A stretch of DNA of 58,223 nucleotides from Ichthyophthirius multifiliis (taxonomy: Eukaryota > Ciliophora > Oligohymenophorea > Hymenostomatida): contig NW_004087708.1 in NCBI RefSeq assembly GCF_000220395.1, forward strand, positions 1 to 58,223, written 5' to 3'. Shown here piece by piece: positions 1 to 15,204 of this stretch (within the stretch, counting starts at the first letter, position 1; each line of letters opens with the position of its first letter). The notes below the pieces were generated by a model. That model saw only the letters and a program-made list of their open reading frames with translations, did not search any database and was not told where the DNA came from. Both the position numbers and the translations under genes were made by a program.

Positions 1-3000
1 TTAATTTATAAAGGTATTAATATTACTTTAGACTAAATATTTATTTATTATTAACACTATGATTTTAAAAAGAAATAATTTAAAATTCTATATAAGCTTT
101 ATTATATTTTAAAGAATCTTATTTAGATATAAATAATTTAATAATAAATATACTACTATTTAAATGGTATTTTAAAGTATAATTAATGATAATTAAATTT
201 CTAAAATTTATTAATATTTTCCATATTTTTTACTATAATATAAAGCAATAAATATTAAATTTTCTTATTCAATTTAAAAAATCAAAAGAATTTAGTTTTT
301 TTTGAACAAAATTCACTTTAACAAAAATAATTTACTAATATACTCAAGAAAATATTTAATTGCAAAGATATCTAGTAAAAATACTATATCTCCTCATTTA
401 ATTATTTAAATTAATACAAGCTTTAATGAACTCATATATATATGCTTAAAATACAGAAATCATCAAATATTAAAAAGTAAGAATGCTTACATTGATAATT
501 TAGAGAATATTATACGAATTAAAAAAAGATAGAAAAATAAAAAAATAAATATAAAAAAAACGTTCTTTAAAATTAAAAATATATTAGAAAATTAAAAATA
601 ATAATTATAAATAATTTGTATTATTTTCTATAATATTGTTTGTAATTATTGGTTTGAATCATAAAAATTATTAGATATATGTATTTTATCTTTTTTATTT
701 TTTTAAAATAGTATTGAAAATTTTTATTTTCATAATTATATTAAATAATTTAAATTATAATAAATAATATTTTTATTTTATATATTATATAAATTTTAAT
801 TTTATCTTTTATTATATTTTTTCTATAAAATAAATTAATTTTTGTATAAAAAGCTGACGATTTAATATATTTTTCTTTCTCAATTATTTTTTTTTATTTT
901 TATTTATTTAATTAATATTTTTTTAATTATATTTAATTAATATATTCTATTATTAATAATCATTTTTATATATAAATAAAAATAATATAAAATTAAATAT
1001 TTAAAATAAATTATTTCTTTATATTATAAAAAATATAATTTTTTTTCAAAGTGTTTAATTTTATTAATATTAGATGATATTATTAAATAAATACTATTAG
1101 ATACAATTGCAGAATGAGCGCATAACTTAAGCTATAATAATAAAAAATATATTAAAAGAACAAATAGAAAAAAATTAAAATTATATAACTAAAAATATAT
1201 TTAATTATAACTTTTGGCTAATAAATAGACATTAACCTTAAGATAAAACATATAATTTAGATTAAATATATTATTTGGCTTATTAAATTATATAAATATT
1301 TACAAACGGTAATAAAGAATGAATAAATAATTCTATTAAATTAAAAAAAAAATTGAAAAAAAATAATATAATTAGTAAACATTTATAATTTATATAAATA
1401 TAAAATTTTTTAATTCATAAAAAATATATATTTTAAACAATAAATTTATTCATTTTTAAAAATAAATTAAATATTATATTTATTCCTAAATAAAAATTTA
1501 ATTTCTTTTTAATTTTTTATTTATAATTTCTATTTTTATAAAATAATTAATAATAATATAAATAAAAATATATAATTTTAAATAATTTATTTCTATTTTA
1601 TTTTATCTTTAGTTAATTTTATAAATAAAGAAAATTATATATTTAAATAAAAATAATTATTAAAAATAAATAATAAATATATATATCTTTATTAAAAACA
1701 TTTTTGTCTTTTTGTCTTTTTAATTATTATATATTATAATATTTATTAATATTTTATAATATTTTAAATTTAATAAGCATAAATATTTGTTAAGATTATT
1801 AAATAAAAATAAAAATATCATATTATTATTAAATATAAAAGATTTTATATAAAAAAAATTATAATTAATTTCTGATTAATTTAATTTAATAGACATTTTT
1901 AAATTTATATAATTCTTTTTATAAAAGAATATCTCTATTTTCTAATAAAAATATATATCTTATTTTTATTTAAAATTTGTTGATTTATTTTATTTATTAA
2001 AAATTATTAATATCATTTTTATAAACCTTAATTTAGTTTTTTAAATTATATCACTGAAATTTAAATTTTTTACTTCATTGTATGTTTTAATGTTTTTATT
2101 GTTTATTTAAATATTTATATATATATATAATACTTAATAAAAATATTTTGCTTAATTACTTTTATTACTTTTATTGAAAAAAATTATGTTTTAAATATTA
2201 AGTTTTTTATAGATTAAAATAAGATACTTTTATATGACTACTAAAGTTATTTTTTTAAATTATTTTAAATACATAATACTATGAATTTTATTCTTATAAG
2301 AGAATATTATTTTGACTTTTTGTTATGTATCTTCATATATTGAATTTTTTATGCCAGTTTATAATTGATAAGTAAATTTTTATTAAAAGTATTATTTATT
2401 TTATATTAAATTTTTGTGAAAAATTATATATATTCATATAAATCAGAAATTTTTATTAATCATTCAAGTAATTTTTACTTAACTTTTAATTAAATTTTAT
2501 TATTTTAAGTTATTTTATAAATAGATTGCAAATATTTATAATTTTTTTAATAAATATTTATTATTCATTGTTTTACTATTTGTAATTGTATATTTAATAA
2601 AATAATTATTAAAAATTTTAGAAATATTTAAAAATATAAAAATATAAATTTTATCATATATTCGTAATATAATAAACACAATTAATATTTAATACTTAAT
2701 TTATCTAAAATATATATATAGAAATTAAAAGTTTATTATATTTTGTATTATTTGAATAAATAAATAAATATATAATAATAAGTTTTATTACCACAAATAA
2801 AATTCTAATATTATAATTAAATATTAAGAATTAACAACTTAAATTAAAATTATTTTATTTATAAATAAATACAACTAAGATAGAATTTTTGAAAATCAAA
2901 ATTAAAAAGATAATTTAAAATTAAATATAATAATTCTAATTAATTAATATAATTTTGAAAATAAGATTCTTTTTTTAAAAAAATAAAATATATAATAAAA

Positions 3001-3091
3001 AAATGTGAAAATAATTTTTTGTTTTTTTAACTTATAAATAATTATTTTTAAATAAAAAAAAATATCAAATAACAAAAAAAATCGCAAAAAA
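1..3091. other. AT-rich spacer without recognisable gene
   Basis: About 3.1 kb of almost pure A/T with poly-A and poly-T runs and short (AT)n stretches. I read both strands with TAA/TAG as glutamine and saw no recognisable protein motif, tRNA or telomeric repeat. One short less AT-rich patch occurs near 1109-1133. Long open frames here carry no weight because the only stop, TGA, is rare in such DNA. Confidence 0.7.
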
Positions 3092-6000
3092 TCAATTATT
3101 TTACAAAATAATAGCAACTCCCGCTAATACTTTTTTATTAAAACATCCTTTAATCGGCAAATTAACTTTAGCAATCAATTATTCTCTAAAAATATTAGCA
3201 AAAATCGGGAATTCCTTTAAAAAAATAAATATATAAAAAAATAAAAAGAAATAAATAAAAAACCCCTAAGCTTTTCTAATCATAAATATCCCCTTATTTT
3301 TTCTCCACAAATCCAAAATATAATTCTTCTAAACAAATAAACTCTGGAATGTCACTACCTCCATCTTACAAAAATTCGCCTTCAATATTACACCCTTAAA
3401 GTAACAAATTACTAACTTTAATTACAATTGGACATAGACTTTAAATTTTCTTATTATCAAAAGAGCATACTATTTTTAAATCGTTTAATGGTTTTTTCAT
3501 TAATCTAGCACTTTTTTACCTCACTGCATTCAAAAAAACATCCGGATGGAATAAATCTGCTAAATTGACACTATTATTTACTAGAGTATTATTTTTAGTA
3601 TTTTCTAACCATTTTTTTAACTAAGACACTCTCGTAGTAAAGCCTTTTAACCATTAAGATGGATTTTCAGCTCCTTCCCATATTTTTAGCCATTTTTCGG
3701 GTATATTACCTAACATAAGGTCATTTCCGGTCTGATGAATTTCGGTTGTTAATAGTGCATTTCCTTCGAGTACTTTTTATAGATTATTTATCTATTAGTT
3801 TATTTTTTCTAACATAAGGAAAGATTACTAGGCTTCCAAAAATACAAAAGACTCTATAGGATCGTTAGTTAATAGGTCTTGGTTTTTAATCTATGGTAGG
3901 TTTTTTATGTTTTTATTTAGGGTATTCCATAAAAGGAAAATCGGTTCGAGATTTTAAAGCCATTAAATTTTGTCGAATTTTAATTCTAAAAGAGATGTTT
4001 TTTTTATTTTTTTTAAATTTTCTATTAATCTTTATGTATTATACCTTTAAACAGCTTTATCTATATTTTAAGGAAGCCCAAAAAGCAATGGAGTATCATT
4101 TTCGGGCATTTTTTCTTCAATTATAGCCTAGAAGTCATTAATATTATTACTTTGGGGCATTTTTATTAGATTTCCAATTAAAAAAGTTCCGTTGAGTATT
4201 TTTTCATTAAAATATTAGTCTATATATGCCCTTAAAACTCTCATATCGAAAAACTCGTCTATTCTTCCTCCATAGATTGCATTTTCGAATAAACCATGTA
4301 GTGTTTTCCAACTAAAATTATTGTCATTATGTAGGTTTTCAATAATTTAAATGGCCGCACGCAAATCACCATAGGAAAATTCATATATTTTAGACCATCC
4401 TTAGGGTATAAAAGTCCTTCTTTCTACCAAAATGGAGTGAAAAAAACTCGCTGAGAACATCAATTGGGCTCTTTTGGTATTTCCTTTTGATAATAATTCA
4501 TTATTCCAGCCATTTAGTATCCTCTCGATACCTTTTTTGACTCCAGGGGGTGATTCATATGATATTTTTTGACATGTTTCTAATAATATAGCAGGGAATT
4601 TCTCGTGAGGCTCCGTCGTGAGGAAAACGCGGTAGTTTTTGTGAGTAGTTTCGTTCTAGAGGGTGTTTTTAATCTCTTTTTCTAATACTGGGAGCCAACT
4701 GGTGACTAAATGGAGGTTTTTTAAGCAAATCCAAAGACCTTTGTTCTATGCTTCGCGTAGTTTTTCTAAAGCTATGTCGTTTTAATTACCTCCCATAGAC
4801 ATAGATATATAGTTTTCTCTTCCGATTTCTTAATTTGCGTATTCTTCGAGTTCTGTAGAAGGGTCAGAACCGGGAGAAAGGATAAATAGGGAAGGCTCGT
4901 CTTTATTTAGGGATTAAAAGGAAAATTAATTGCCTGAAAGTGACTATAATTAGAGAATTTCGCATATAAAATCGTTTAGAGAGGTCTGAAGTCTCTCTGG
5001 ACGGAATATCTGGACTACAAGGACTTTTTAAAAGGGAGTTATGTTGATGTTTTAGGGGAAGGCTTTTTCACATTCGAGAGTTTTGGACCATTTTTCCCAT
5101 TCTTTAGCATTTTATGTGAAGTTTAATTAATTATTTAATTAAGGGAAGGTACTTATAAATGAAGAGAATTGTTCGCGATTTTCTTAAGGCAGAAACTTAG
5201 GGAAATTAGTGTTTTGGTTTTCTATAGAAAGTATATTTCCAAGGAAAAACTAGTATTCATTTTCAGCAAAAAATTAAGGGAAAATATCATTTATTAAATG
5301 AAGGGAAAGGGTCATTCGATCGGCTTTAAAAAGGGAACTTGCAATATTGTTGAAGATTATTTTATTTAATTGGTTTTCAGATTCTTTTAGTTTTTGGTTT
5401 ATTTCGGAAGCTTTTTTTGGTGTATTTAGACATTAAGAGAATAAATTGATGAAATATTATAATGAAAATCTGTACATATTGTTTATTTTAGATAAATCGC
5501 TTATAGTAATGAATAATTAAGCACCTTTTATAGCCAAAGTCCTATATACTTCTCTTTATGTATCTAGATTTTCCTAAAGCTTGGTACTTTCGGCTAAACT
5601 AATAGTAATAGTTTAACTTTTGGCTTTAGTTTGATTCAGGCTTTCTAAAAGGACGGTATTTTCTAGTATATTTCCTTAAGAATTTGCTAGTTCTTCTAGT
5701 AGTGTTTTTTCTAGGTCTGCAAGTTGAATTTTTAGGCTTTATTCGTTTTCGAGAAGCTCCTGTTTTTTATTTTCTAAATCAGGCTATTCATGGTTTATTA
5801 TTATAGACAATAATTTACCTTCAAGCCCACTTTTAGTCACTGAGTAATTAATAATGCATATTTAAGCCTGTATTGATTATTATATTTATATAGAAGAATT
5901 CCTTGTCGCTAAGAAAAGAACAAAATTTTCAGAAAAATTAATGTATTTATCACCTATTTAGATAACCCACCTAGGCCCTTAATGGATCAAATCTTTTCTT

Positions 6001-9000
6001 AAAATAGGGACTAGAATAGGTTCTATTTTGTCCATTTCTTAAATCAGGAGTGTTTTTCCGAAAAGAACTGCTAATTCTAGTTGATTCGAGAATTTTTAAT
6101 CTTAAAAATTTAGTATTTCTAAATTTGAGTGTGTTTTTTTTAACCAAGAAGTAGCCTAACCATTTGGATCTATCATTAAAGCAGTTTTAGATGTATTTTG
6201 TAAAATTAAAGTATTTTCAAGTGTAAGAGAGTCTGAAGGGAGAGATTCTTGCTTCCATTTGAGTATTTATTACTCTGTAGTGAGGAATTTTAAGTAGTTA
6301 AATGCGCTATTATTAGAGCTTTTTTTCCATTTGAGAAGCGCTTTTTCACGCTAGTTTTCGTCTTTTTGAGGTAAATAAGTGGTAAAAGCAGCTGCTAATA
6401 AGGAGTTTTATGGGAAAGTCTGAAATTCTGTTTCTATTTATAAAGATTGGTGTTCCCATCTTATTTTTTCGTCGGCTAATTTAGATAAAAGTGAAGAGGC
6501 AATATTTAGGGTTTCTTCTTCTTTTTTTAAATCTGATTTGAGTTTTTGGGCTTCGGAGGTTTTTTGGGAAAAATTATCTTTTAAACTTTCTACTTTTTAT
6601 TCCAGCTTTATTAGTTCGTTTTCATTTTCTTTTAGTTTCTATTTACTATCGTTTAATTTCTGGTCGAATTTTTATAATTTTTATTATAAAGGAAGAACTT
6701 TTTCGATTACTTCAGAATATTTTAATATAGCCAATACCCATTCAGCCATAGGACCAACAGCTTTCGAGGCATTATAAGAAACTTCCTTTCTAAAAGAAGA
6801 TTCGTTCTCATTTATAGCTATTTATACCTCTCTTCTGACTTTAGGTGTTATTATAGAAGGATCAAAGTTAATTATTTGTTCTAAAACCTATCTATTGCCT
6901 AAAAATTTTTTTATTTCAGTCCAACGATCATCATTATTTTCAAATACACGAAGAACTGCTCGCATAATATTATGTATAACAGGTGGAGGCATTTTTAAGT
7001 TTCTGAGAAAATCTAAATCACCTTTTTAAATTCCTTAAACTGATTTTTAAGCTGCTTCTACTAATGGCTAGAATTATAAATATTTATTTATATTTATATT
7101 TATTTATATTTATTTATATTTGTTTATATATATTTATATTTTATTACTTAGACATCTTTTAATTATTCAGCTACTTCTATCCTTGAATCTTATATTTTTA
7201 CTTCCTCTGATTATAAGAAATGCTTGATTTGCTCACATTCTTATTTTCTATCAGCTGCGTCTTACATTGCTTTTGAAATTTAAACTAAAGCAGTATCTGC
7301 TTCCGCTTATTTTTAAGCTAATTCTTTTTATTTTTATTGGGCTTATTTTCCTAATTAATCGACCATATCTTTAGCTTCTTGTAATTTTTTTAGGCCTTAT
7401 TTAAGATGTTAACTCTATATATATTTAAAAATTTATATATATTAAATTAAATACTTTAGATCCTCTTGAATTAATTTTTCCTTCAAAAATCTTTTTATAT
7501 GTTTCTACAAATTAAAAGAATTTTAAAGGGGCTGCTTGATTTTCCTTAACTTCCAAATCATGAATATTAATAATCTAATTAACAATGTTTTCCTATTATT
7601 TTTCATTTTAAACTTATTTAAATAATCCTTCCTATAATTCATTCATTAAAATAACTTTCATAGACTCTTATTTCCATTCACTTAACCAAATAACAGTACA
7701 TTTAGCAAAAAAAGCAGGATTTTAAGCACAATTATTGCCGAATTCTTTACTAGTAAAGTCCATGTTTAGGACTACTCTGAGATTTTACTTTACTCTTAAA
7801 CAGAAAATCTCATATAAGCTTTTTCCGTAATATTCCCTTCTAATATCTTCTATATTATTCGAAAAAGAATGCTCGATTTCTTCTTGTGAAAATAAACCGG
7901 GTATTTCTCCACAAGAAATTAGACTGTTTATAATTTCCAAAAATTCGGATTTTTATACATGGTGGTCTTCTATAAATAAAACCATTTACTTATTTTAAAC
8001 TGCAGCTTTTTCGAGTATTATTTTCAATTCTTTTTTAAAATCCCTAACTGAATAATCTCTCATAGTACAAGGAGAGTTTATTTCCATCCTTAAAATTGCA
8101 CAAATTAAACTTAAACAGCTTCTTCGACCTATCCCGCTCTTCCCACATAATAAAATACCTCCTCCTAGGGATAAAGCACGGTCTAGACTAGATAAAAGTG
8201 ATAAAATTTCATCTAATAAATGCAGTTTCATCTCCTTAAATTCCCTTTCATATAACATCAGGCCTTATTATAGGTATTAAATATAATCTTTTTTGGATAA
8301 TTTAGTAAATTTGTTATTTTAATAGGCAAAGTAAATGTCTTTAAGCGAATTTTTTTGAACTTGGAAATTTTAATTCAATAAATTATAAACAAATTCATCA
8401 AATTAATTTTACTATTGAATATTAATTAATCTATCTTTAAAAGTTTTATTAATTTCATTCAAAAAAGACTCAATAATTTATTAATCGTTTTCATATTTAC
8501 TCATTCCGAAAACAATCTAAGTTAAATTTCTTGGCGTAAAATTATAGTGTCTTTATTAGTCTACATTAAATATTTTTGTTATTCCAAAATAAAGTTCTAT
8601 TAGTGTATTAGCCATTTTTTTTTCCATATTATTATTTTTAAGGTTATTTTTTAAAAAAAAACATTCATAAATTTCACATAATTCCTCTTTTTTAGGATAT
8701 TACATATAATGAATCCTTACATTAGCAGTAAACCTAGTTGAAATTTAATGTCTTCCAATAGTCGAAGGAGGTGCCATTGAGCATACTATTTATATTTTTT
8801 CGTCTAAGTAAATGAACTCTAAAGAATCATCATAGTAGCCTTTATGGGTAATTATTTGTTAAAGAAAAGCTATTAATTAAATAGTCAAGTATTTATCGGG
8901 TTTCGGTAAATTAATATCTTTTAGATAAATTACCAATCGAGAAGCTTCTTTAGGCTTTAAAATTCTTCCTTATGCAAAAGTTCCTTTTATACAAATTTAG

Positions 9001-10943
9001 TTTAATTTTTATATTATTTATTAAGCAGTTGTCTAGGCGTTGCAAAATATAGTAGCTATACTTATTTTCTAGTTTAAGTTTTTTAATATTTCAAAAGAAC
9101 TTCTAATCAACATACTTTTACCACACCCTTCAGGTCCGCAAATTATAAAAGGCTGGCAGTTTAAAATCCAGGGTTTTATTAATTCTATGTCACTTTATAG
9201 TCCTATAGTTTTTATGGGAAGAGGATTTTCCTCATTATTATTTGCGAAATCTTCATTTTAAATATTCTCAGTTTATTAATGACTTTTTATAGCTTTTAAT
9301 TATTAAGAATCTTCCGTTATATAAAAATCTAAAGGGAATAAATTAATATCTACTGGAGCTGATATATTTCCTAAATCAAATATAAACTTAGCAATTTTAC
9401 TTCTTATTTATTAGGGGAAATTACTTGCGAAACCCTTCAAAATCTACACAAAGAATTAATTTTTCGTCTATACATTTTATAAAAGGGAAAGTACATTATT
9501 AACCAGTCCAATTTTGGTAGTATTAACAATTTATTCATCTTCAAATTCAGATACAAAATCCAAAATTTTATAAAAAAACTAATCTAAAAATTCCTTTAAT
9601 AAATCTTAATTTTAATTGTTTCCTAAAGATAGCCACTTTAAAACTACACTCTGAACCTTAATATCTTCCTAATTTAAAAAAATCATTCCCATTCTACTTA
9701 CAGTAGCAGGTGATGCAAACTATAAATCATTAGTTTCGAATATAAAATTTACATTATCCCCAAATGAAATCCTCTCCCCAGTAGGTAAAGTAAGTAAATG
9801 ATTATCATCTAACACACTATTTAAACTCTCAATCCATTCAGGGTCTATATCTCCATCACATATTATCCAATTTATTACATCGGCAGGGTTTTTTACTACT
9901 TCTCTGGCACTTGATGTCAATACACCTTCCGAAAATTCTCTAGTATCATTATTCATGAGACCTAGTAGTTGACTTCTGGGCATACTTTTGGGGTTCATGA
10001 TGTATATTTTTACTTACTAGCCGATTTTCTCATATGCTTTTTTTAGAGTTTTCCATATAGTAGTTTTCCCACAACCGGAAGGACCTACTAAAACTACCCC
10101 CATACGCTATTTTGTAGCCTCGTAGAATTACAGGATTTTTTGGATTTATGTTTCAATTATATCAAGTCTATTTTCCCTCAAAACTTCTTTTGAAACTTCA
10201 CTTATTTATTCATAAAGGATATCGCCTGAAATCGTGCCTGGGAAAACATCTTCTAGTAAAGAAACGAATTTCTGCGTATCTTAGAAAGTCAATTTACTCA
10301 TAGTATTGATTCTAATAGCTTTAATAACTAGCTCATATTCAACTTCTTTGGTAATTTTTTGATTTTTCTCTCTTTAAATTAATTATCCGGCTACCGTTAG
10401 TATAGTTTTTAAAGCCCTCAAGCCCCAATCATAGTGTTATTAGGGAGAAAGTAACTATTTACTCAATGTAAAAACAGAAATAACTTTTTAAGCTAAATCT
10501 TTCGCGTTCTTGAAACCTTCGGAGTATAGTAAAGTTTCCGCAATAATCTCGTTATCAGGTACAGACATAGCCACAGGTCTAAAAAGCTATTTTAAATTAT
10601 CAGGAAGTTTACTACGTCCTCCGTACCCTTTTCCTGCTGGATTTAAAGTGACAAAAATACCCGAATTTCTGTTTACTTCGACTATTTGCGACATTAAATG
10701 CATTGTTTTTTCATCTTCTTTTATAGCCCATTATATTATTTATATTTATTAAGAAATAGCTGACAATTATTCCTCTAATAAACGATTAAATTCATCAAAA
10801 CATCCCCAAGCCCCACATTTTACTAAACCAATAAATATTCTTCCCATACTTTTAAAATCAAGACCCTCGTCACAATTAAATACAAGAACCTTAGATAAAA
10901 CAAAAAAGCATATATATTATTACATTAGAATATAAATAAATAA

Positions 10944-10997
<54 letters not shown>

Positions 10998-12047
10998 AAA
11001 AAAAAATTTATATTTATTTACATATATACATTTATAAATTTATATCTATATAGTTATATTTTTTTATTTTTACTTATCTTCCAAAAGCTTAACCTAAGGC
11101 TTTTACAGATTCAGTTTTTCCTGTACCTGCTGGACCATATGGATTTCCTCCGTAACCCATATCCATTCCTTGTGTTAATGTTAAATAACATTTATCAGTT
11201 AGGGGAGTATGCACAAGTTTTGGAGCATTTCCTTAATATTCATAAGTGTAATTAAATTTAGCTCTACACATTGTTATTTCGCATATTTTTTCTTGCATTT
11301 AATATTTTAATTGTTTGTACCAATTCCAGTCTTATACGTCCTTAACTTCTTCATTTATAAGTAAATTTATTACTTCAATTTGATGAATTAAGTCTAAAAT
11401 TAACGCTTTTAGCTTCAAAGACGTTAAATGTTCACTTCCTCCTACTTATTTAGTATAAAATTCAAGTTTTTTGTTCAAATTTTGATTTAAAGAATCTAAT
11501 TTTCCTTCCTTAATGGCTTCTAATGCTTAATAATTGAACATAATTTCCTCTCTAACACACAATATTTAACTTGGGAAATTTTCTATTTACAACGAATCTT
11601 CCCCTAAGCATTAATTAAGTGAATTTTTTAATGTTTTGACCATTTTAATAGACAATTCAGAAAGCCAATTTTCTACATTTTCTTAAATTTATACTTTTTC
11701 ACATAAAACAACACTTTCTTTCTAACTAGAAACCATAGATAGTATTTATTCTATTTTTTTATCAAATTCCACTTTGTGTATCCCTGCAAAAAGTTTTTTC
11801 AAATGCATTTAAATTACATTTGCGTTTTAACTTTAACCCAGAATTTCCAATAAATCATCATCTCCTAAAAAATAAAATCTAGGAAAACGGCTTCTTTTTT
11901 CTTCTAAAAAATCATTTAAAGCCTTCTAACATCTCTCCAATTAATCTAATATAGTTTCTAAAGTATCTCTTATACCTCCTATTTAACATAAAAGTACTAC
12001 TCTTGGATCTTTTTCTATATTAAGCATTATAGATCTAAATAAAATTA

Positions 12048-12080
<33 letters not shown>

Positions 12081-15000
12081 TTAAATATATATAAATTTTT
12101 ATTTTTATATATATTTATTTATATTTTCATATATTTATATATATATATAAATATATTCAAAATTTTATTTACCTAAAATCATCATCTAAGCGTCTAAATC
12201 TTCCTTATTCAGCTGGAAGTGCTCCTCTACCGAAAATGGGTTCCAAATAAACCCATTTTCTTTATATGATTTATAATTTAGTTAAATATTCATCTACTCC
12301 TCCTAGTTTTTATTCGAATTAATCTATTTAGTCTGCGAATCTTCCAATGAACTTACTTTCTTTCATACTTAATAATAAACTTTAATTATCTGATACTTTA
12401 GTTAATAGATCTTTCCATTCTTTAATTAAAGGAGTGGTTCGATTATTCGATATATTTTCAGTTAATTCGAAACAATATGTATCGCACCATTATTTTAATT
12501 CCTATATGGCTTCCCGGAGTGATATTTCGCCTTAAGATCGGGCAACTAATTCCTTTAAGTCATTTGTTTTTTCGAAAAGTTGATTTTCAGCATCTAATAA
12601 ATGGCCGAATTTTAAATTTTCTAAATTTATTTCTTTTGGAATTTTCAAAAGTATAAATAGACTTCTCCAATGTTCCCTTTCGAATGTATCACCTAATTTT
12701 TTTTTTAGATATATTTATATATTATTATTTTTGTATTACCAACACATAGACGTAAAGAAGTCCATATTTTATGAAATATTTATATTTATTCAGTCATATA
12801 TTGTATTATAGGATCTGTTTTATTAACAAAAGGTTTTAATTAAGCATCCCATTAAACTAAGAAATCTTAAAAATCATATAATCTGCTTTTAAATACAATC
12901 CATTCTTCTTTTTCTAAATTTTCTAGTTCACTATTAAATTTGTCAAACAATGCCCATTAAGAATCCTTTTTAAATTTTATTTAAAAATTTATATTAATAA
13001 AATACAAAAAAACTACTCCTGAAGATAAATCATTTTTAACATTTAACAAATTATTAAACTTAAATTCATTCATTTCGAAATGTTTAGCATCTTTTGATAA
13101 ATTATCGATCCTTTATTCAATATCTGTCCACTAGCTTTACATTTCTTTCATTTTAACACCTAATTCCCTCGCACTTTCTTTATCAAATTTTTCTACTTTT
13201 TACGGTTTTACACTTTACCATCTAGTATAAAACTTGTCGATTTCTTAATTTAAAAAATCTCCTTTTTTTCCTATATCCTATCTGATTTATTTAGACTATT
13301 CGAATAATATACTATCAAAATCTCCTATTGCAACTTCAAAATTTTCCCATCTTTTTTCAGTATTTGCAATATTATAGACAAATCCGACAATTTTTTTTAA
13401 TATTTTATTCTTACTTTATATATTATTTATCTTATCCCCCATTTCAGTTTTTTTTTCTTTTAATTCTATATATGAATTTCTTGCTTGATTCATCTCTTCC
13501 ATACTTTTGGGCTTATTGGTAAGTCTTTCGAGACTTCCAGAAATGAAATCCTCAATTAAATCACAATCTTTCTTTACACTACTTTTTAAAATATTCACTA
13601 TACTATCAATTAGGTTTTATAAACAATCATCCATATTTTATTTAAATGGCTTCATATTTATATTAAAACAGTTTATTTATTTATTATCTTCTATATTTTC
13701 GATTTCATCTCTTTTCTATTATATATATTTTATATTGATTTCCCATTCTTCCATACTTTAGATCTTTTTTTAAAAAAAATTTAATTTTTTTTTTTTTTTT
13801 TTTTAACTTTATCTTCTATAGTTTCTATATCAAATTAAGCAATTTAACTCCAAAGATTATATTATTACAATTCATTTTATAAAATTGTAAATAAGTTATA
13901 GGCTTTTTAATAAACTAACACTATGAAATCTGTGTTTTATTTTGGCATTTATTAATATATATCGCTGTTTCCACTGAAACTTTATATTTCTTTAACAGGC
14001 CAATTAATAAATACTTTTATTTCTTTATAATATTTATCTTTTATTTCTTCTAAAGAAGGTTTTAATTATATATTCTTTCCTTAAAGTACTAAATCAACAT
14101 TTATTTCTTCTAAATTCTTAACAAAAATAATAATAATATTATATTTAATATAATTTTATAATTTACTTAATCTAAAAGTTAAAAACCCCTTTAGTATTAA
14201 TGTTCTAAAGCTTTATATAATTAACAATCCCAATTAATTTTCCACTATTTGCATTTAGCTTAATCTTTACCTAAGCATCCACTTTCTAATGTTTTTTAAT
14301 ATTTTCGATTTTCTATTTCCATAGATTTCTATATTTAACAAGATCTAAATCAAATAAATTCGATACTTATTAAATTAAATGTAAATGAAGCATTCTTAAT
14401 TTTTATTTTCATTCATAATATCTTATATATTTTCTTAACATTTTTTTATAAAATCTTCAAATTCTTCAGTATTATTCCAAAAAAGAATTCCTCCAGTAAG
14501 TATATTATTAGTTTATTACTATCCTTTTTTTTTAGATTATTTTTTAATAAATCTTCGAATTTTTTCATTTTATCTTCAATCATTTCTTTTAAACTTGGAA
14601 TAATTTAACCATTTAAAGAATTATAGAAATTTATTATCTAAATATAATATATTTATATATAATGTAATTTAAATTATATGCTTTACTTATTAAAAATTAA
14701 GAAAATATTTATAGTATAATTTCCCTTTTTCAAATGCAGTGAATACGTTTTCTGGAATTTTAAAAATTTTCAATTCGATTAATTAAGATACATCTTTAAT
14801 AAAAAATATAAGCTTATCAGATTATTTTAAACTAATATAGTTATTAATAAAAATTATTTCTATTTAATTTCCGCATATTTATGCACTTTAATCTTCACTT
14901 TATTAACTTAAATTTTTTTCAATTTCATTTTTCCATAAATAAAATTATTCATTCTAAAAAGATTAAATTTATTAAATTAATAACTCACAACTTTTATTAA

Positions 15001-15163
15001 ATTAATTATTTATATCATTAAAGCAAGATCCAATAGCCATAATTGAATGAAGCTAATTTAATATTAAACATATAAAAATATAAAAAAATAATATATAGAT
15101 AAATAAAAATATATATTATAAATATGTAAAATATATTAATATATATATACTGTATATTATATT

Positions 15164-15204
<41 letters not shown>

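Noticed and set aside
640-665. tRNA-like B box (GGTTTGAATCA)
   Set aside because: No A box, acceptor stem or cloverleaf can be drawn around it.
9720-9998. Separate minus-strand 92-aa gene
   Set aside because: It is an internal piece of dynein-2 AAA2, flanked in frame by in-frame TAA/TAG glutamine codons.
3893-13761. Plus-strand open frames such as 3893-4126, 6538-6777, 10510-10752 and 13328-13761
   Set aside because: They are antisense shadows of the dynein-2 exons; their products are low-complexity and show no family motif.
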